Assembly: GCA_003987725.1 (NCBI GenBank)
Contig: RXJH01000005.1
Coordinates: 74,123 to 138,122, forward strand
Source of the DNA: Hyphomicrobium sp.
Lineage (GTDB): Bacteria > Pseudomonadota > Alphaproteobacteria > Rhizobiales > Hyphomicrobiaceae
Direction of reading: 5' to 3'
Length of the DNA stretch: 64,000 bases
Shown here: piece by piece, positions 35,275-45,222 of the stretch
Layout of the letters: the number at the start of each line of letters is the position of its first letter
Position numbering within the stretch: the first letter of the stretch is position 1
Program-made: the position numbers and the translations under genes
Notes under the pieces: model-generated
Seen by the model: the letters and a program-made list of their open reading frames with translations, nothing else
Database searches by the model: none
What the model was told of the DNA's origin: nothing

Positions 35275-37500
35275 TCACTCGAACAGCCGTTCCACCTTCG
35301 CAACCGAGGATTTCGCCCTGAGTCCGGCGACGATGTGGTTCAAATGCACCAAATCGAACACCTCGAGTTCGATATGCATGACCGTGAAGTCTGCCGCACG
35401 GCGGGCCATCTTGATATTGTCGATATTGCCACCTGTCTCGCCGATCACCTTGGCGATCTCGGCAAGTGAGCCGGGCGCATTAACCGCGGTAACGCTGATC
35501 CGTGCCGGAAACCGCTGAGGCCGCTCGGGATCGACGTCCCAAGTCACGTCAATCCAATGTTCTTCCTCGTATTCCTTGAGGCGTGGTGAGTGGATCTGAA
35601 ACACCCGGATACCCTCTCCGGGCGCCATGACACCGACGATCCGGTCACCCGGAACCGCCCCGCCCGGCTCGAACGCGACCGGCAATTCCTGGCTCGGACC
35701 GCCGATCGACACGGCGGTCGTGCTGTCGATCTCAGATGTGCGGAATTTGAGGCTATTGACCTTTTCGATATTGAACCAGCCCTCCTGCTCGCGGGCTCGG
35801 CCGAAACGCCGGGTCGGCTTGTACCCTTCGTCCCCAGGCGCTTGCCCATGCGGAAGGATCGCTCCGAGCACATCCTGCAAGGGGATATCGTTCCGCCCGA
35901 CGGCTGCCAGCAGGTCGTCGGCCGCCTTGAAGCCGATCTTCGGAGCGGCGGCTTTGACCTTCTCTTCCGAATAGTCGACCTCGAGCCCCGAAAGCGTCGA
36001 ATTGACGAGCTGCCGCCCGAGCTCGATAAACCGCCGGCGATCGGCCTCGCGGGCAGCTCTCCGGATCGCCGCGCGTGCGCGCCCGGTCACGGCGAACGCT
36101 TCCCACGCCGCCGGGCGGACATGCCCCTTCGACGTCTCGATGACGACTTCGTCGCCGTTGCGCAGATGCGTATCGATCGGAACGTGACGTCCATTGATGT
36201 AGGCCGCAATGGCTTCGTTGCCGATATCGGTGTGCACGGCATAAGCGAAATCGAGCGGCGTCGCCCCGCGCGGCAGCGCGATGAGCCGTCCCTTCGGGGT
36301 GAAGCAAAAAACCTGATCGTGAAACAGTTCGAGCTTGGTGTGCTCGAGAAATTCCTCGGGGTTCGCGGCCTCGAGGAGTGACGAGATCATTACGCGAAGG
36401 CGCCCGTACGGGCTGTCGTCTCCGTTCAATTCCAATTCGAAGCCGTGGCCGTTCACGAGACCGCGCTGTTGATCCTTGTAGAGCGCATGCGCGGCAATGC
36501 CGAACTCGGCGATATGCTGCATGTCATACGTGCGGATCTGCAGTTCCACGCGCTGATGGCGCGGACCATAAACGGTCGTGTGGATGGATTGATAATTGTT
36601 CCGCTTCGGAGCCGATATGTAATCCTTGAAGCGACCGGGAACCGTGCTCCAAGTCGTGTGGACGATGCCGAGCACCCGGTAGCAGTCCTCGATCGAATCT
36701 ACGACCACCCGGAACCCGTAGATATCCGACAGCTGTTCGAGGCTGATCTGCTTATGCTCCATCTTGCTCCAGACGGCATAAGGCTTCTTCTCTCGCCCGA
36801 ACGTCTCGGCCTTGATGCCGGCATCGGCGCATTTGCGCGCGATCGCCTGGCGGATTTCCTCGACGAGCCCGCGATTGCGCTCCCGCATTTCCCCGAGCTT
36901 TTCGGTAAGCGCGTCATAGGCCTCAGGATGCAGCCAGCGGAAAGCGTGGTCCTCGAGCTCCTCGCGCAGCGCCTGCATGCCCATCATGCCGGCGAGTGGC
37001 GCATAGATATCGAGCGTCTCTTCGGAATTGCGGCGGCGGCTCTCGGGCTTCATGTGCTCGAGCGTCCGCATGTTGTGCAAACGGTCGGCAAGCTTGACGA
37101 GGAGAACGCGAATATCGCTGGAGATCGCGATGAGAAGCTTGCGGAAGCTTTCCGCCTGCTCGGCCTTTTTGGAAACGAGGTCGAGGCGCTTGATCTTCGT
37201 CAGGCCATCGACGAGGCTGCCGATTTCTGGCCCGAACATCTGATCGATTTCGGCCCGTGTCGCGTCCGTATCCTCGATCACATCATGTAGGAGCGCCGTC
37301 GCGATGGTCGCGTCGTCGAGCTTGAGATCCGTGAGAATGGCCGCCACTTCGAGCGGGTGGGAGAAATAAGGCGCCCCTGACGCACGCTTCTGATGGCCGT
37401 GCGCCTTCATCGCATAGACGTAGGCGCGATTGAGCAGCGCCTCGTCCGCCTTTGGATCGTATTTGAGAACCCGCTCGACGAGTTCGTATTGCCGCATCAT
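35275..37500 (-). CDS. rsh: Bifunctional (p)ppGpp synthetase/hydrolase (RSH)
   Basis: A protein of 741 residues, the only RelA/SpoT homologue in the window and of the usual length. The HD hydrolase domain (about 30-190) has YFSHPLEVAAILTDL and ALLHDVIEDTDAT. The synthetase domain includes YGFRVVVDSIEDCYRVLG, PKRNNYQSIHTTVYGP and VELQIRTYDMQHIAEFGIA. A TGS domain (VFCFTPKGRLIALPRGATP) and a C-terminal ACT domain (ISVTAVNAPGSLAEIAKVIG) follow. It sets the stringent response. ATG 37500 and ATG 37497 are both possible starts. rpoZ lies 101 bp upstream. Confidence 0.95.
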   Translation of the reverse strand: MMRQYELVERVLKYDPKADEALLNRAYVYAMKAHGHQKRASGAPYFSHPLEVAAILTDLKLDDATIATALLHDVIEDTDATRAEIDQMFGPEIGSLVDGLTKIKRLDLVSKKAEQAESFRKLLIAISSDIRVLLVKLADRLHNMRTLEHMKPESRRRNSEETLDIYAPLAGMMGMQALREELEDHAFRWLHPEAYDALTEKLGEMRERNRGLVEEIRQAIARKCADAGIKAETFGREKKPYAVWSKMEHKQISLEQLSDIYGFRVVVDSIEDCYRVLGIVHTTWSTVPGRFKDYISAPKRNNYQSIHTTVYGPRHQRVELQIRTYDMQHIAEFGIAAHALYKDQQRGLVNGHGFELELNGDDSPYGRLRVMISSLLEAANPEEFLEHTKLELFHDQVFCFTPKGRLIALPRGATPLDFAYAVHTDIGNEAIAAYINGRHVPIDTHLRNGDEVVIETSKGHVRPAAWEAFAVTGRARAAIRRAAREADRRRFIELGRQLVNSTLSGLEVDYSEEKVKAAAPKIGFKAADDLLAAVGRNDIPLQDVLGAILPHGQAPGDEGYKPTRRFGRAREQEGWFNIEKVNSLKFRTSEIDSTTAVSIGGPSQELPVAFEPGGAVPGDRIVGVMAPGEGIRVFQIHSPRLKEYEEEHWIDVTWDVDPERPQRFPARISVTAVNAPGSLAEIAKVIGETGGNIDNIKMARRAADFTVMHIELEVFDLVHLNHIVAGLRAKSSVAKVERLFE

Positions 37501-37601
37501 GACCCGCCGCACTCCTTCAGGGTGCAAGCGTAACCGAAGACGCAGCACACATTAAAGTAGATCGGTACGAGCTTGATGTCGCGAGACGGGATAATGAAAT
37601 A

Positions 37602-38057
37602 TTAGCGAGAACGGTCGCGCGGATCGCGGTCCCGCTCGCGGCCGGAGCCCGAGCCCGAGCCGATATTGGCCGAAGGCTCGAGCGGCGTCATGCTCTCCAG
37701 CCCGCGCAAAAGCTGCTCTTCGGTCATGACATCGACCTGAGTGTCCGACGAAAGATCGTCGCGGCCGAGCATCGGCGCGCGGCGCTCGGGCGGCAGCAAC
37801 GGCGCTGCAACGGCCTCCGGCTCGTCGACTTCCGTGTTCTTCTGGATCGACGAGATCAGCGTTTCGCGCATGTCGTCGGGCGACAGCGTGCGTTCGGCGA
37901 TCTCGCGCAATGCGATGACCGGATTCTTGTCGTCATCGGGCGCGATGGTGATGGAGCTGCCGTTAGCGATGGACCGCGCGCGATGCGCTGCGAGGAGAAC
38001 CAATTCAAATCTGTTTGGAATCTTGTCGACGCAATCTTCGACGGTGACGCGAGCCAT
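37602..38057 (-). CDS. rpoZ: RNA polymerase omega subunit
   Basis: A protein of 151 residues. It starts [20 protein letters not shown], and [12 protein letters not shown] and [11 protein letters not shown] complete the conserved part (about 1-75), which clamps the beta-prime subunit. The tail of about 75 residues is longer than in enteric bacteria and ends in a Gly/Ser, Arg/Asp-rich stretch ([19 protein letters not shown]). Co-location with rsh fits their linked roles in ppGpp signalling. Confidence 0.94.
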   Translation of the reverse strand: MARVTVEDCVDKIPNRFELVLLAAHRARSIANGSSITIAPDDDKNPVIALREIAERTLSPDDMRETLISSIQKNTEVDEPEAVAAPLLPPERRAPMLGRDDLSSDTQVDVMTEEQLLRGLESMTPLEPSANIGSGSGSGRERDRDPRDRSR

Positions 38058-38435
38058 GGGCAGGACCTTCCCTTGGTAAAACTGGCACGTTGTAAGGCAT
38101 TAAAGGGGGCGCAAACAGCCGATCGGACCGCCTTCCAGCGCCACGCTGATGCCTCTTTGCCACGTTTGAGTGTATTAATCAAGTAGTACAGAGGAGAAGC
38201 AAAACCGAAATTGCTCGCCCCATAGCATTCCACTTCAATCGCGGTTAAACAGACTAATTGTCACAATTGTTGACTGGTATTCACATCTGGTAACCCATGG
38301 GAAAGAAGCGTTCTACGCCGTAGACGGGGATGCTTCTGGAATTGCCTAACCGATTAGAGAAAATGGGCTTTTGCCCCCTTCCAGAAATTTCTGGACGATG
38401 TTTAGTTGGCGCCATTCCTCTTTAGGAAACGAAAA
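38058..38435. other. 378-bp divergent intergenic region
   Basis: It lies between rpoZ (minus) and the NYN gene (plus) and must hold both promoters. An AT-richer core around 38165-38285 contains TTGACT near 38270 and AATTGTCACAATTG, a partly palindromic stretch. I could not settle any -35/-10 pair and see no gene. Confidence 0.4.
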
Positions 38436-39089
38436 ATGCATTTTTATCCGACCGAACGAGTTGCTCTGTTCATCGACGGCGCGAACCTCTATGCGACCGC
38501 GAAGTCGTTAGGCTTCGATATCGACTACAAGCGCCTGCTGGGACTGTTCCGGCAAAAGGGCCAGCTCGTTCGCGCACTCTATTACACGGCTCTCGCAGAA
38601 GAGCAGGAGTATTCGTCGATCCGCCCGCTGATCGACTGGCTGGACTACAATGGCTTCTCGATGGTGACGAAGCCAACGAAAGAATTCACCGACGCAACTG
38701 GCCGCCGGAAAATCAAAGGCAACATGGATATTGAGCTGGCAGTCGATGCCATGCGTCTGTCCGATAGCCTCGACCACATCGTAATTTTCTCGGGAGACGG
38801 CGATTTCCGCAGCCTCGTCGCCGCGCTTCAGCAGAAAGGGAAACGCGTAAGCGTCGTTTCAACCCTTCAGACTCAGCCGCCGATGGTTGCTGACGAGTTG
38901 CGCCGACAAGCCGATCAATTTGTAGACTTGGCGGATCTCGAAGAACAGGTTGGCCGCGCACAGAGCGGTGGCCCGGGCGGCGCTCGCGCTCCGCGGGATG
39001 GACGCGGCTATACGGCACGTGCACCGCTCTCGCCCGCACGCGACCCGAATTACCTCGGCGATGATGACCTCGCGGAAGAAGAAGTCTGA
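38436..39089 (+). CDS. NYN-domain (LabA-like) protein
   Basis: A protein of 217 residues from ATG 38436 with AGGAAA before it. The NYN/PIN-like domain (about 5-165) shows ALFIDGANLYATAKSLG, KGNMDIELAVDAM and DHIVIFSGDGDFRSLVAALQ, whose acidic residues would bind metal in an RNase-like site. The family includes LabA of cyanobacteria and many proteins presumed to be RNases. The tail of 50 residues is Gly/Arg/Pro-rich and ends acidic, perhaps an RNA-contacting arm. Confidence 0.85.
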   Translation: MHFYPTERVALFIDGANLYATAKSLGFDIDYKRLLGLFRQKGQLVRALYYTALAEEQEYSSIRPLIDWLDYNGFSMVTKPTKEFTDATGRRKIKGNMDIELAVDAMRLSDSLDHIVIFSGDGDFRSLVAALQQKGKRVSVVSTLQTQPPMVADELRRQADQFVDLADLEEQVGRAQSGGPGGARAPRDGRGYTARAPLSPARDPNYLGDDDLAEEEV

Positions 39090-39125
39090 GCAGTCTCACG
39101 TCTTCTTCAAAACGTGCATCGACAC

Positions 39126-39788
39126 ATGACGGCCGGGACGATGCGCAATACGGTCTTTGCTCCAGAGGCTCCCAAGGACTGCCCTCGCTGTCCGCGGCTC
39201 GTCGCCTACCGCAAGGAAAATCAGACTGAACAACCTGGGTGGTTCAACGGCGCAGTGCCTTCATTCGGCACAGCTCAAGCGCGTCTTCTGATCGTCGGCC
39301 TGGCTCCCGGACGAACCGGTGCAAATCGGACAGGCCGGCCGTTTACCGGCGATTATGCCGGCAATCTTCTCTATGAAACCCTCGTCGAATACGGATTTGC
39401 CAAAGGCGAATATCATGCGCGCCCCGACGACGGCTTGAAGCTCGTCGACTGCATGATAACGAATGCCGTGCGCTGCGCGCCGCCCGAAAACAAGCCGGAG
39501 CCGGGCGAAATATCGAACTGCCGCCCCTTCTTCGAAGCGCGGTTGGCAAGCCTGCCAAAACTGAAGGTGATCCTCGCGCTCGGCCGTATAGCCCACGATC
39601 AGACCCTCGCCGCGCTCGCGAAAAAGAAATCGCTCCATCCCTTCGCCCACGGCGCGCGCCACGCACTGAGCATCGATTGCGCCCTCTACGACAGCTTCCA
39701 TTGCTCGCGCTATAACACCAGCACACGCCGGCTGACGCCCGAGATGTTCCGCTCAGTCTTCGAAGACATTAGGCGCGAGTTGGCCTGA
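39126..39788 (+). CDS. Uracil-DNA glycosylase, family 5 (UdgB-type)
   Basis: A protein of 220 residues that should cut deaminated bases out of DNA. The active-site motif GLAPGRTGANRTGRPFTGD matches family 5 rather than family 4, and the second motif is FHCSRYNTSTRRLT. Four or more cysteines, with CPRCPRL near the start, CMITNAVRC and NCRPFF, fit the iron-sulfur cluster of these enzymes. The exact start is unclear: GTG 39114, ATG 39126 and ATG 39141 are all in frame. Its end overlaps the convergent peroxiredoxin-like gene by 20 bp. Confidence 0.85.
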   Translation: MTAGTMRNTVFAPEAPKDCPRCPRLVAYRKENQTEQPGWFNGAVPSFGTAQARLLIVGLAPGRTGANRTGRPFTGDYAGNLLYETLVEYGFAKGEYHARPDDGLKLVDCMITNAVRCAPPENKPEPGEISNCRPFFEARLASLPKLKVILALGRIAHDQTLAALAKKKSLHPFAHGARHALSIDCALYDSFHCSRYNTSTRRLTPEMFRSVFEDIRRELA

Positions 39789-40320
39789 GCGCGGCAAGCA
39801 ACTCCCGCGCATGCGATGGCGGCGTTTGCACCGGATAGACGACCCGATAGATCACCCCGTTCCGAACGATCATCGTCAGACGTTTGAGATACGTCACCCC
39901 ACCCGTCTCAAACCGCGGCAGGCTTAATGCATCGGCGAACGCAAACGTCTGGTCACTCAGTAACAGGTAGGGAATACCGGCACGCGTCGCGAACGCCTGC
40001 TGACCTTCCGGCGATTGACCGCTGAGCCCAAAGATCTCGTAACCCAGAAGCTCGAACTCTGCGTATGCGTCGCTAAATCCTTCGGCTTCCGGCGTGGATC
40101 CATGCGCACCGGGGATGACGTCCCAATCCGGCGGGTTCGCGACGCCCGGACTTCCCGTCATCGGATAAACGAAAACGACGGCCCGCTCCTGATAGCGAGC
40201 CAGATTGACGCTTGCCCCTCGCGTCGCAGGAAGCGCCACATCCGGGAGGCGCGTACCGGCAATCAAGTGCTTCGCGGTGCCGTCATCGACGGGTGACGGC
40301 CAGGGCCAGTTCGTTTCCAT
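39769..40320 (-). CDS. Peroxiredoxin-like protein lacking all cysteines
   Basis: A thioredoxin-fold protein of 183 residues of the AhpC/TSA redoxin group. Residues about 48-85 (VVFVYPMTGSPGVANPP, DWDVIPGAHGSTPEAEGF) align with the family signature FVYPMTG ... IPGARGCTPQSC. Here the peroxidatic Cys is Ser and the second Cys is Glu; there is no cysteine in the whole protein. The remaining fold (LLSDQTFAFADALSLP, MIVRNGVIYRVVYPVQ) is intact. It can hardly be a thiol peroxidase, so a binding or structural role is inferred. Start ATG 40320, 19 bp downstream of smpB. Confidence 0.8.
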   Translation of the reverse strand: METNWPWPSPVDDGTAKHLIAGTRLPDVALPATRGASVNLARYQERAVVFVYPMTGSPGVANPPDWDVIPGAHGSTPEAEGFSDAYAEFELLGYEIFGLSGQSPEGQQAFATRAGIPYLLLSDQTFAFADALSLPRFETGGVTYLKRLTMIVRNGVIYRVVYPVQTPPSHARELLAALRPTRA

Positions 40321-40339
40321 TACACGCTCTTATCCGACT

Positions 40340-40813
40340 TCAGCCCTTCTCCCGCATCAGGCGCGCTTTCTGACGGTTCCAATCGCGTTTGGCCGCGTCC
40401 TGACGTTTGTCGGCGTGGTTCTTGCCTTCGGCGAGGCCGATCTTGACCTTCGCCCGGCCCTTCTCGTTGAAGTAAAGTTCGAGCGGAACGAGCGTCATGC
40501 CTTTCCGTTCGACAGCGATGCCGATCTTGTGAATCTCGCTCGCATGCATGAGAAGACGGCGCTTGCGGCGCGGCTCATGCGGAAAGAGCGCGGCGCCGGG
40601 ATACTCTGCGATGTAGCTGTTGATCAGCCAGACCCCGCCGTCCTCAACAGAAGCGTAGCTCTCCGCGATATTCGACTGGCCGCGGCGCAGCGACTTCACC
40701 TCCGATCCGAGAAGCTCGATACCCGCTTCCCAACTATCGGTGATGAAATACTCGTGCCGCGCCTTGCGGTTCTCGGCGACCAGCGTTGTGCCGTCGTCGC
40801 GTTTCGAAGCCAT
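40340..40813 (-). CDS. smpB: SsrA-binding protein SmpB
   Basis: A protein of 157 residues that brings tmRNA to stalled ribosomes. Typical motifs are NRKARHEYFITDSWEAGIEL (family start), LRRGQSNIAESYASVEDGG and the basic C-terminal tail DKRQDAAKRDWNRQKARL. Follows dapA by 26 bp on the same strand. I found no tmRNA gene in the window. Confidence 0.96.
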   Translation of the reverse strand: MASKRDDGTTLVAENRKARHEYFITDSWEAGIELLGSEVKSLRRGQSNIAESYASVEDGGVWLINSYIAEYPGAALFPHEPRRKRRLLMHASEIHKIGIAVERKGMTLVPLELYFNEKGRAKVKIGLAEGKNHADKRQDAAKRDWNRQKARLMREKG

Positions 40814-40839
40814 CGATCAATGCTTTCCGGCAGCAGCTA

Positions 40840-41730
40840 TTACTCGGCGGCCTTCGCGTCGATCAGATCCAGACGGAGAAGAACGGCGTCGATCGCCCTG
40901 CGGCTCGCCTCCGACACGGGAACCATGGGAAGACGCATATCGGCCGTCCCGAAGCCCAACCGCGACACAGCGTACTTAACCGGCGCCGGATTGGTCTCGA
41001 TAAAGAGAACCTCGTGCAGCGGCATCAGCCGATCCTGAAGCGCCAGCGCCTTCTTGAAATCGCCTGCCATGCACGCATTCTGGAATTCGGCACAAAGCCG
41101 TGGCGCCACGTTCGACGCGACGGAAATGCAGCCCGCACCGCCGTGCGCCATGAAAGCGAGTGCTGTCGCGTCTTCGCCGGAGAGCTGGCAGAACTCGGGC
41201 CCCAGCGCCGCGCGCGTCTGCGATGGCCGCGCCAAATTCGCAGTCGCATCTTTGACGCCGACGATGTTCTTCAACTCGTAGCACCGCGCCATCGTCGCGA
41301 CCGACATATCCACGACCGAGCGGCTCGGAATGTTGTAGATGATGATCGGAATATTGATGGCGTCGTTGATCGCCTTGAAGTGCTGATAGAGGCCTTCCTG
41401 GCTCGGCTTGTTGTAATAAGGCGTGACGATGAGCACGGCGTCCGCGCCGATTTTTTCCGCATATTGCGAAAGCTCGACAGCCTCATCCGTTGAATTCGAG
41501 CCCGTGCCCGCAATAACCGGAACGCGCTTCTTCGCAGCCTCGACGGCGAGTTCTATGACACGCTTATGTTCATCGTGATCGAGCGTCGGGCTTTCGCCCG
41601 TCGTTCCGACAGGCACGAGACCGTGTGTGCCTTCGCTGATCTGCCAATCGATGAACCGCGTGAACGCGGCTTCGTCTACCTTCCCATTACGAAAAGGCGT
41701 GATGAGTGCCGTGATAGAACCTTTGAACAT
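40840..41730 (-). CDS. dapA: 4-hydroxy-tetrahydrodipicolinate synthase
   Basis: A protein of 296 residues that condenses pyruvate with aspartate semialdehyde, the first committed step to lysine and meso-diaminopimelate. Catalytic residues are Thr43/Thr44 (VGTTGES), Tyr132 (IIYNIPSRS) and the Schiff-base Lys160 (IVGVKDAT). The dapA-smpB order is common in alphaproteobacteria. It is divergent from the lytic transglycosylase across 280 bp, linking two peptidoglycan genes. Confidence 0.95.
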   Translation of the reverse strand: MFKGSITALITPFRNGKVDEAAFTRFIDWQISEGTHGLVPVGTTGESPTLDHDEHKRVIELAVEAAKKRVPVIAGTGSNSTDEAVELSQYAEKIGADAVLIVTPYYNKPSQEGLYQHFKAINDAINIPIIIYNIPSRSVVDMSVATMARCYELKNIVGVKDATANLARPSQTRAALGPEFCQLSGEDATALAFMAHGGAGCISVASNVAPRLCAEFQNACMAGDFKKALALQDRLMPLHEVLFIETNPAPVKYAVSRLGFGTADMRLPMVPVSEASRRAIDAVLLRLDLIDAKAAE

Positions 41731-42010
41731 GTCTTCGCCTTAACTAGAACGACAGTGACAAACACCGCTCGATGCAGCGTCCCTGTCTTGATCGGGAAAT
41801 CGACGTGGAAAGACCCATACCGGTACGGCTATGGGCCACTGTCTTGCCGCACGCGCGTGCCACCTCGTTCGGCTTGAACTGCTTGCTTCAGTAGCCATGT
41901 CTCCGCTTAATACGGTTTAACGTTGCCGACGACGCAAGCGCCGCGACATTAGGCGCTCGGAAAGCCCGCCGCAAGTCGGGCGGGTTGGGCGTTTCATCCA
42001 ATAGGACGCG

Positions 42011-44209
42011 ATGCATCTAAGCCCCAATCATACAAGGCGAATTCGCTTTCTTTCGCGTGCGCTACCGCAGTTGGCCGCGGCTGGCGCCATTCTTGGGCTC
42101 GTCCTGACGAGCACAGCCGCTTTTGCCGAATCGGCATTTAAGCCCGTGCCGCCCCCGAGCCTCCTTGCTGCTGAAAAGGATCAGCTTCGCAAGCTCGACA
42201 CGGCTCTCGCGCCGCTTTTGTCGATTGCTCCTGATTCGGGTGACGTCGATGCACTCCGCGAAGCCGTCGCCGCCGTTCGCTCCAATGATGTTGACGGGTT
42301 CAAGCAAGCGAAAGAAAAAATTAACAATCCCGTAGCTCAGAAGCTCGCGGATTGGATCAGGTTGCGCGCGGGCCTTGGTGAGCCGCCGGAATTTCAGAGC
42401 TTCCTGAGAGATAATCCGGCCTGGCCCGACCGGCCGACGCTGACCCAACGTTTTGAAGAAGCGCTTTTCACGCACGGTGGAAGCGCAAAAAACATCAAAA
42501 GCTTCTTCAAAAATTCCATGCCTGAGACAGGCGCGGGTTACGCGGCCTTGGCCTCTGCCAATCTGGCGGACGGCAACACCGAAGAAGCCCGGAAATTCGC
42601 CGCGCGGGCCTGGCGCGAGATGAGCATTCCACCCCAGCTGGAAAACGGCTTTCTCGACCGCTTCGGCAATCTGCTGTCGCCCGCCGATCATAAATGGCGC
42701 TTCGACCGCTTGGTGACGAACGACATTCGTTTTGCGGAAAACCGCGCCGATCGCGTCGCCCTGGCCCGCCGTCTCATCCCACTTCTGCCGGCAAGTGAGC
42801 AAAAGCGAGCGACCGCTCGCCTTGCGGTATTCAATAAGGCGTCGAATGCCCAGGCGCTGATGAATGCACTTCCGCCCGGCAGTCGCGACGACACCGGCCT
42901 CGCCTTCCATAAGGCGCAACTTCTGCGCAAAGCCGGGAAGATCGAGGAAGCTGCAGCGATCATTCTCGCCATTCCGCCGAACCCAAATAAGATCGCGGCG
43001 CTCGATGAATGGTGGGGCGAACGGCGCGAACTCGCATATGGCGCTCTGAAACTCGGGAACGCCAAGCTCGCCTATGACCTCGTAAAGGACGCAGGTCCCA
43101 TTTCGGTCAATCCGCGAAAGGAACAGACGTTCCTGGCGGGATGGATCGCGTTTCGCCAACTCAAAAAGCTCGATACCGCTGAGCGGCACTTCAAGGACAT
43201 GGCCGCAGCGGCCGACGGCCCCCTGAGCACGGCCAAGGCCGCTTATTGGCTTGGCCGCCTTGCGGACGCGCGGGGCGACAAGGCGGAAGCAGTCAAGCAG
43301 TACCGGAACGCGGCGAAGAATTCCGATACCTTCCACGGCCTGCTCGCAATGCAAATGCTCGATCCCGGCCGGACGAGCTTCGAGATTTCACCGCCCGCCT
43401 ATCCGACAGCCGCTCAAATTCAAAAGCTCGTCTCGTCGGACACCGCAAAAGCTCTCGTGATTGCGCGTAAGGCCAATCTTTCTCGCGAAATCACCCGGAC
43501 ATTGCTCGCCGGTCTCCGCAATGCTGCAAGTACCGAAGCCGAAGTCGGAATGGTCGCCTATCTCGCCGACAATCTCGGCGACCCGCAGATGTCCCTTCGC
43601 ATTTCGAAGGTCGCCATCGGCAATGGGCAGAACTTGCTGACCTACGGCTATCCGCTGAAACCCTTCCCTGGATACACGCCGCTGCGAGCACCACCCGAGC
43701 TGCCCTTGCTGCTCGGCATCGCGCGCCAGGAAACCGAATTCGATACTCAAATCGTTTCCGGCGCCGGCGCCAAAGGTCTCTTGCAAGTCATGACAGGCAC
43801 GGCCCACCACGTCTGCAAAGACTACAAGATTAAATGTTCGATTCCCCGCCTGCTCGCGGACCCTCCGTACAACGTGATGATCGGCTCGGCCTACATCGCC
43901 GATCGCATGGATGACTTCGGCGGTTCATACGTGCTCGGCATCGCCGGCTATAACGCCGGACCAGGACGCGCGCGCCAGTGGATCAGGGAAAACGGAGACC
44001 CGCGGGATCCGAACGTCGACCCCATCGACTGGATCGAACGCATTCCGATTATGGAGACGCGCGAATACGTCACCAAAGTTTTGGCGAACATCCAAATCTA
44101 TCGCGCTCGGCTCGGCATGAAAAACCCGCTCCGGCTGAAGCAGGATCTCCTGCGTGACCGCGGTGACACGAAAACACCGGAAGGTGTCGCCGAGAACAAC
44201 GACGGTTGA
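42011..44209 (+). CDS. slt: Soluble lytic murein transglycosylase
   Basis: A protein of 732 residues. Residues 1-39 are a signal peptide (LAAAGAILGLVLTSTAAFA). A long helical superhelix (about 60-540) is followed by the catalytic SLT domain (about 555-700) with the catalytic Glu in GIARQETEFD, then GAKGLLQVMTG and AGYNAGPGRARQWI. It cleaves peptidoglycan glycan strands with formation of anhydromuropeptides. AGGA lies 6 bp before the ATG. The next gene follows at once. Confidence 0.93.
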   Translation: MHLSPNHTRRIRFLSRALPQLAAAGAILGLVLTSTAAFAESAFKPVPPPSLLAAEKDQLRKLDTALAPLLSIAPDSGDVDALREAVAAVRSNDVDGFKQAKEKINNPVAQKLADWIRLRAGLGEPPEFQSFLRDNPAWPDRPTLTQRFEEALFTHGGSAKNIKSFFKNSMPETGAGYAALASANLADGNTEEARKFAARAWREMSIPPQLENGFLDRFGNLLSPADHKWRFDRLVTNDIRFAENRADRVALARRLIPLLPASEQKRATARLAVFNKASNAQALMNALPPGSRDDTGLAFHKAQLLRKAGKIEEAAAIILAIPPNPNKIAALDEWWGERRELAYGALKLGNAKLAYDLVKDAGPISVNPRKEQTFLAGWIAFRQLKKLDTAERHFKDMAAAADGPLSTAKAAYWLGRLADARGDKAEAVKQYRNAAKNSDTFHGLLAMQMLDPGRTSFEISPPAYPTAAQIQKLVSSDTAKALVIARKANLSREITRTLLAGLRNAASTEAEVGMVAYLADNLGDPQMSLRISKVAIGNGQNLLTYGYPLKPFPGYTPLRAPPELPLLLGIARQETEFDTQIVSGAGAKGLLQVMTGTAHHVCKDYKIKCSIPRLLADPPYNVMIGSAYIADRMDDFGGSYVLGIAGYNAGPGRARQWIRENGDPRDPNVDPIDWIERIPIMETREYVTKVLANIQIYRARLGMKNPLRLKQDLLRDRGDTKTPEGVAENNDG

Positions 44210-44238
44210 AACCTTCAACGACGGGGCGACGGACATCG

Positions 44239-45222
44239 ATGACGACCGAACAAGAGTTCGAAGATATCTATTTTACCTGCCGCGACGGATTACGCCTCTA
44301 TGGTCGCCACTACCGGTCGCACACGCCCTCGCACGCCCGTCCCATCGTCTGCCTTGCGGGCCTGACCCGCAATAGCCGCGATTTTCACGACGTTGCCTTG
44401 GCATTGAGCCGGGGCTCTGTACCCCGCGACGTCTTCACCATCGATACGCGCGGGCGCGGGCTTTCCGATCACGATAGCGATTGGAAGAATTATGCCGTGC
44501 CGATCGAGATGCAGGACGTCATCGATTTCCTGACGATGCTCGGCTTGCGCAACGCGGGTATCATCGGCACCTCCCGAGGTGGCCTCATCACCATGGTCTT
44601 GGCCGCGGTTCAACCATCGTTGATCGGTGCGGTCGTATTGAACGACATCGGCCCGGTCATCGAGGCAGAGGGCTTAGCGCGCATCGCAGGCTATGTCGGC
44701 CGCGTTCCGCTGGCGAAGAACTGGAGCGACGCGGCGCGCATCGTGCGCGACCTCTTCCATCGTGACTTTCCGAAAATGACCGATCAGGATTTTGAAGCCG
44801 TCGCCCGCCAGCTTTTCAATGAGCGGAAGGGAAAGCCCGCACGAGGTTACGACCCGAAGCTCGCGAAGTGCCTTTCGGTTCTCGACGGACCCGTGCCGCA
44901 GCTCTGGCCGCAGTTCGAAGCGATGAAACGCGTGCCCGTCCTCGTTCTGCGGGGCGCGAATTCCGATCTTCTCTCGGAGAAAACCGTCGAGGAAATGACC
45001 CAGCGTCATCCCCGGCTCAAATCCCTCACCGTTCCCGACGAGGGCCATGCGCCGCTATTGAGAGACGAGCCCACGATATCGGCCGTCGCATCGTTTTTCG
45101 CCGAGACCGACGAGCCGCGTGATGGGGCCCGCTACGGAACATTGTCGCGCAGCGACTTTGGTCACGTCTCGCGGCTGGTATCGACTTCACCGCGGTCGAC
45201 CCGCCGCGAAAACTCGGTGTGA
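44239..45222 (+). CDS. Alpha/beta hydrolase
   Basis: A protein of 327 residues. The nucleophile elbow is GTSRGG, the acid lies in VLRGANSDLLS and the histidine in DEGHAPLL, so the triad is complete. The cap region (SDAARIVRDLFHRDFP) resembles the esterase/epoxide hydrolase-like group. I choose ATG 44239; a TTG at 44206 overlaps slt by 4 bp. The C-terminal 20 residues overlap the convergent helix-hairpin-helix gene by 61 bp. Substrate unknown. Confidence 0.85.
   Translation: MTTEQEFEDIYFTCRDGLRLYGRHYRSHTPSHARPIVCLAGLTRNSRDFHDVALALSRGSVPRDVFTIDTRGRGLSDHDSDWKNYAVPIEMQDVIDFLTMLGLRNAGIIGTSRGGLITMVLAAVQPSLIGAVVLNDIGPVIEAEGLARIAGYVGRVPLAKNWSDAARIVRDLFHRDFPKMTDQDFEAVARQLFNERKGKPARGYDPKLAKCLSVLDGPVPQLWPQFEAMKRVPVLVLRGANSDLLSEKTVEEMTQRHPRLKSLTVPDEGHAPLLRDEPTISAVASFFAETDEPRDGARYGTLSRSDFGHVSRLVSTSPRSTRRENSV

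Noticed and set aside
40321-40839. tmRNA (ssrA) gene near smpB
   Set aside because: The gaps around smpB are only 19 and 26 bp, and no tmRNA-like ends or tag sequence are visible.
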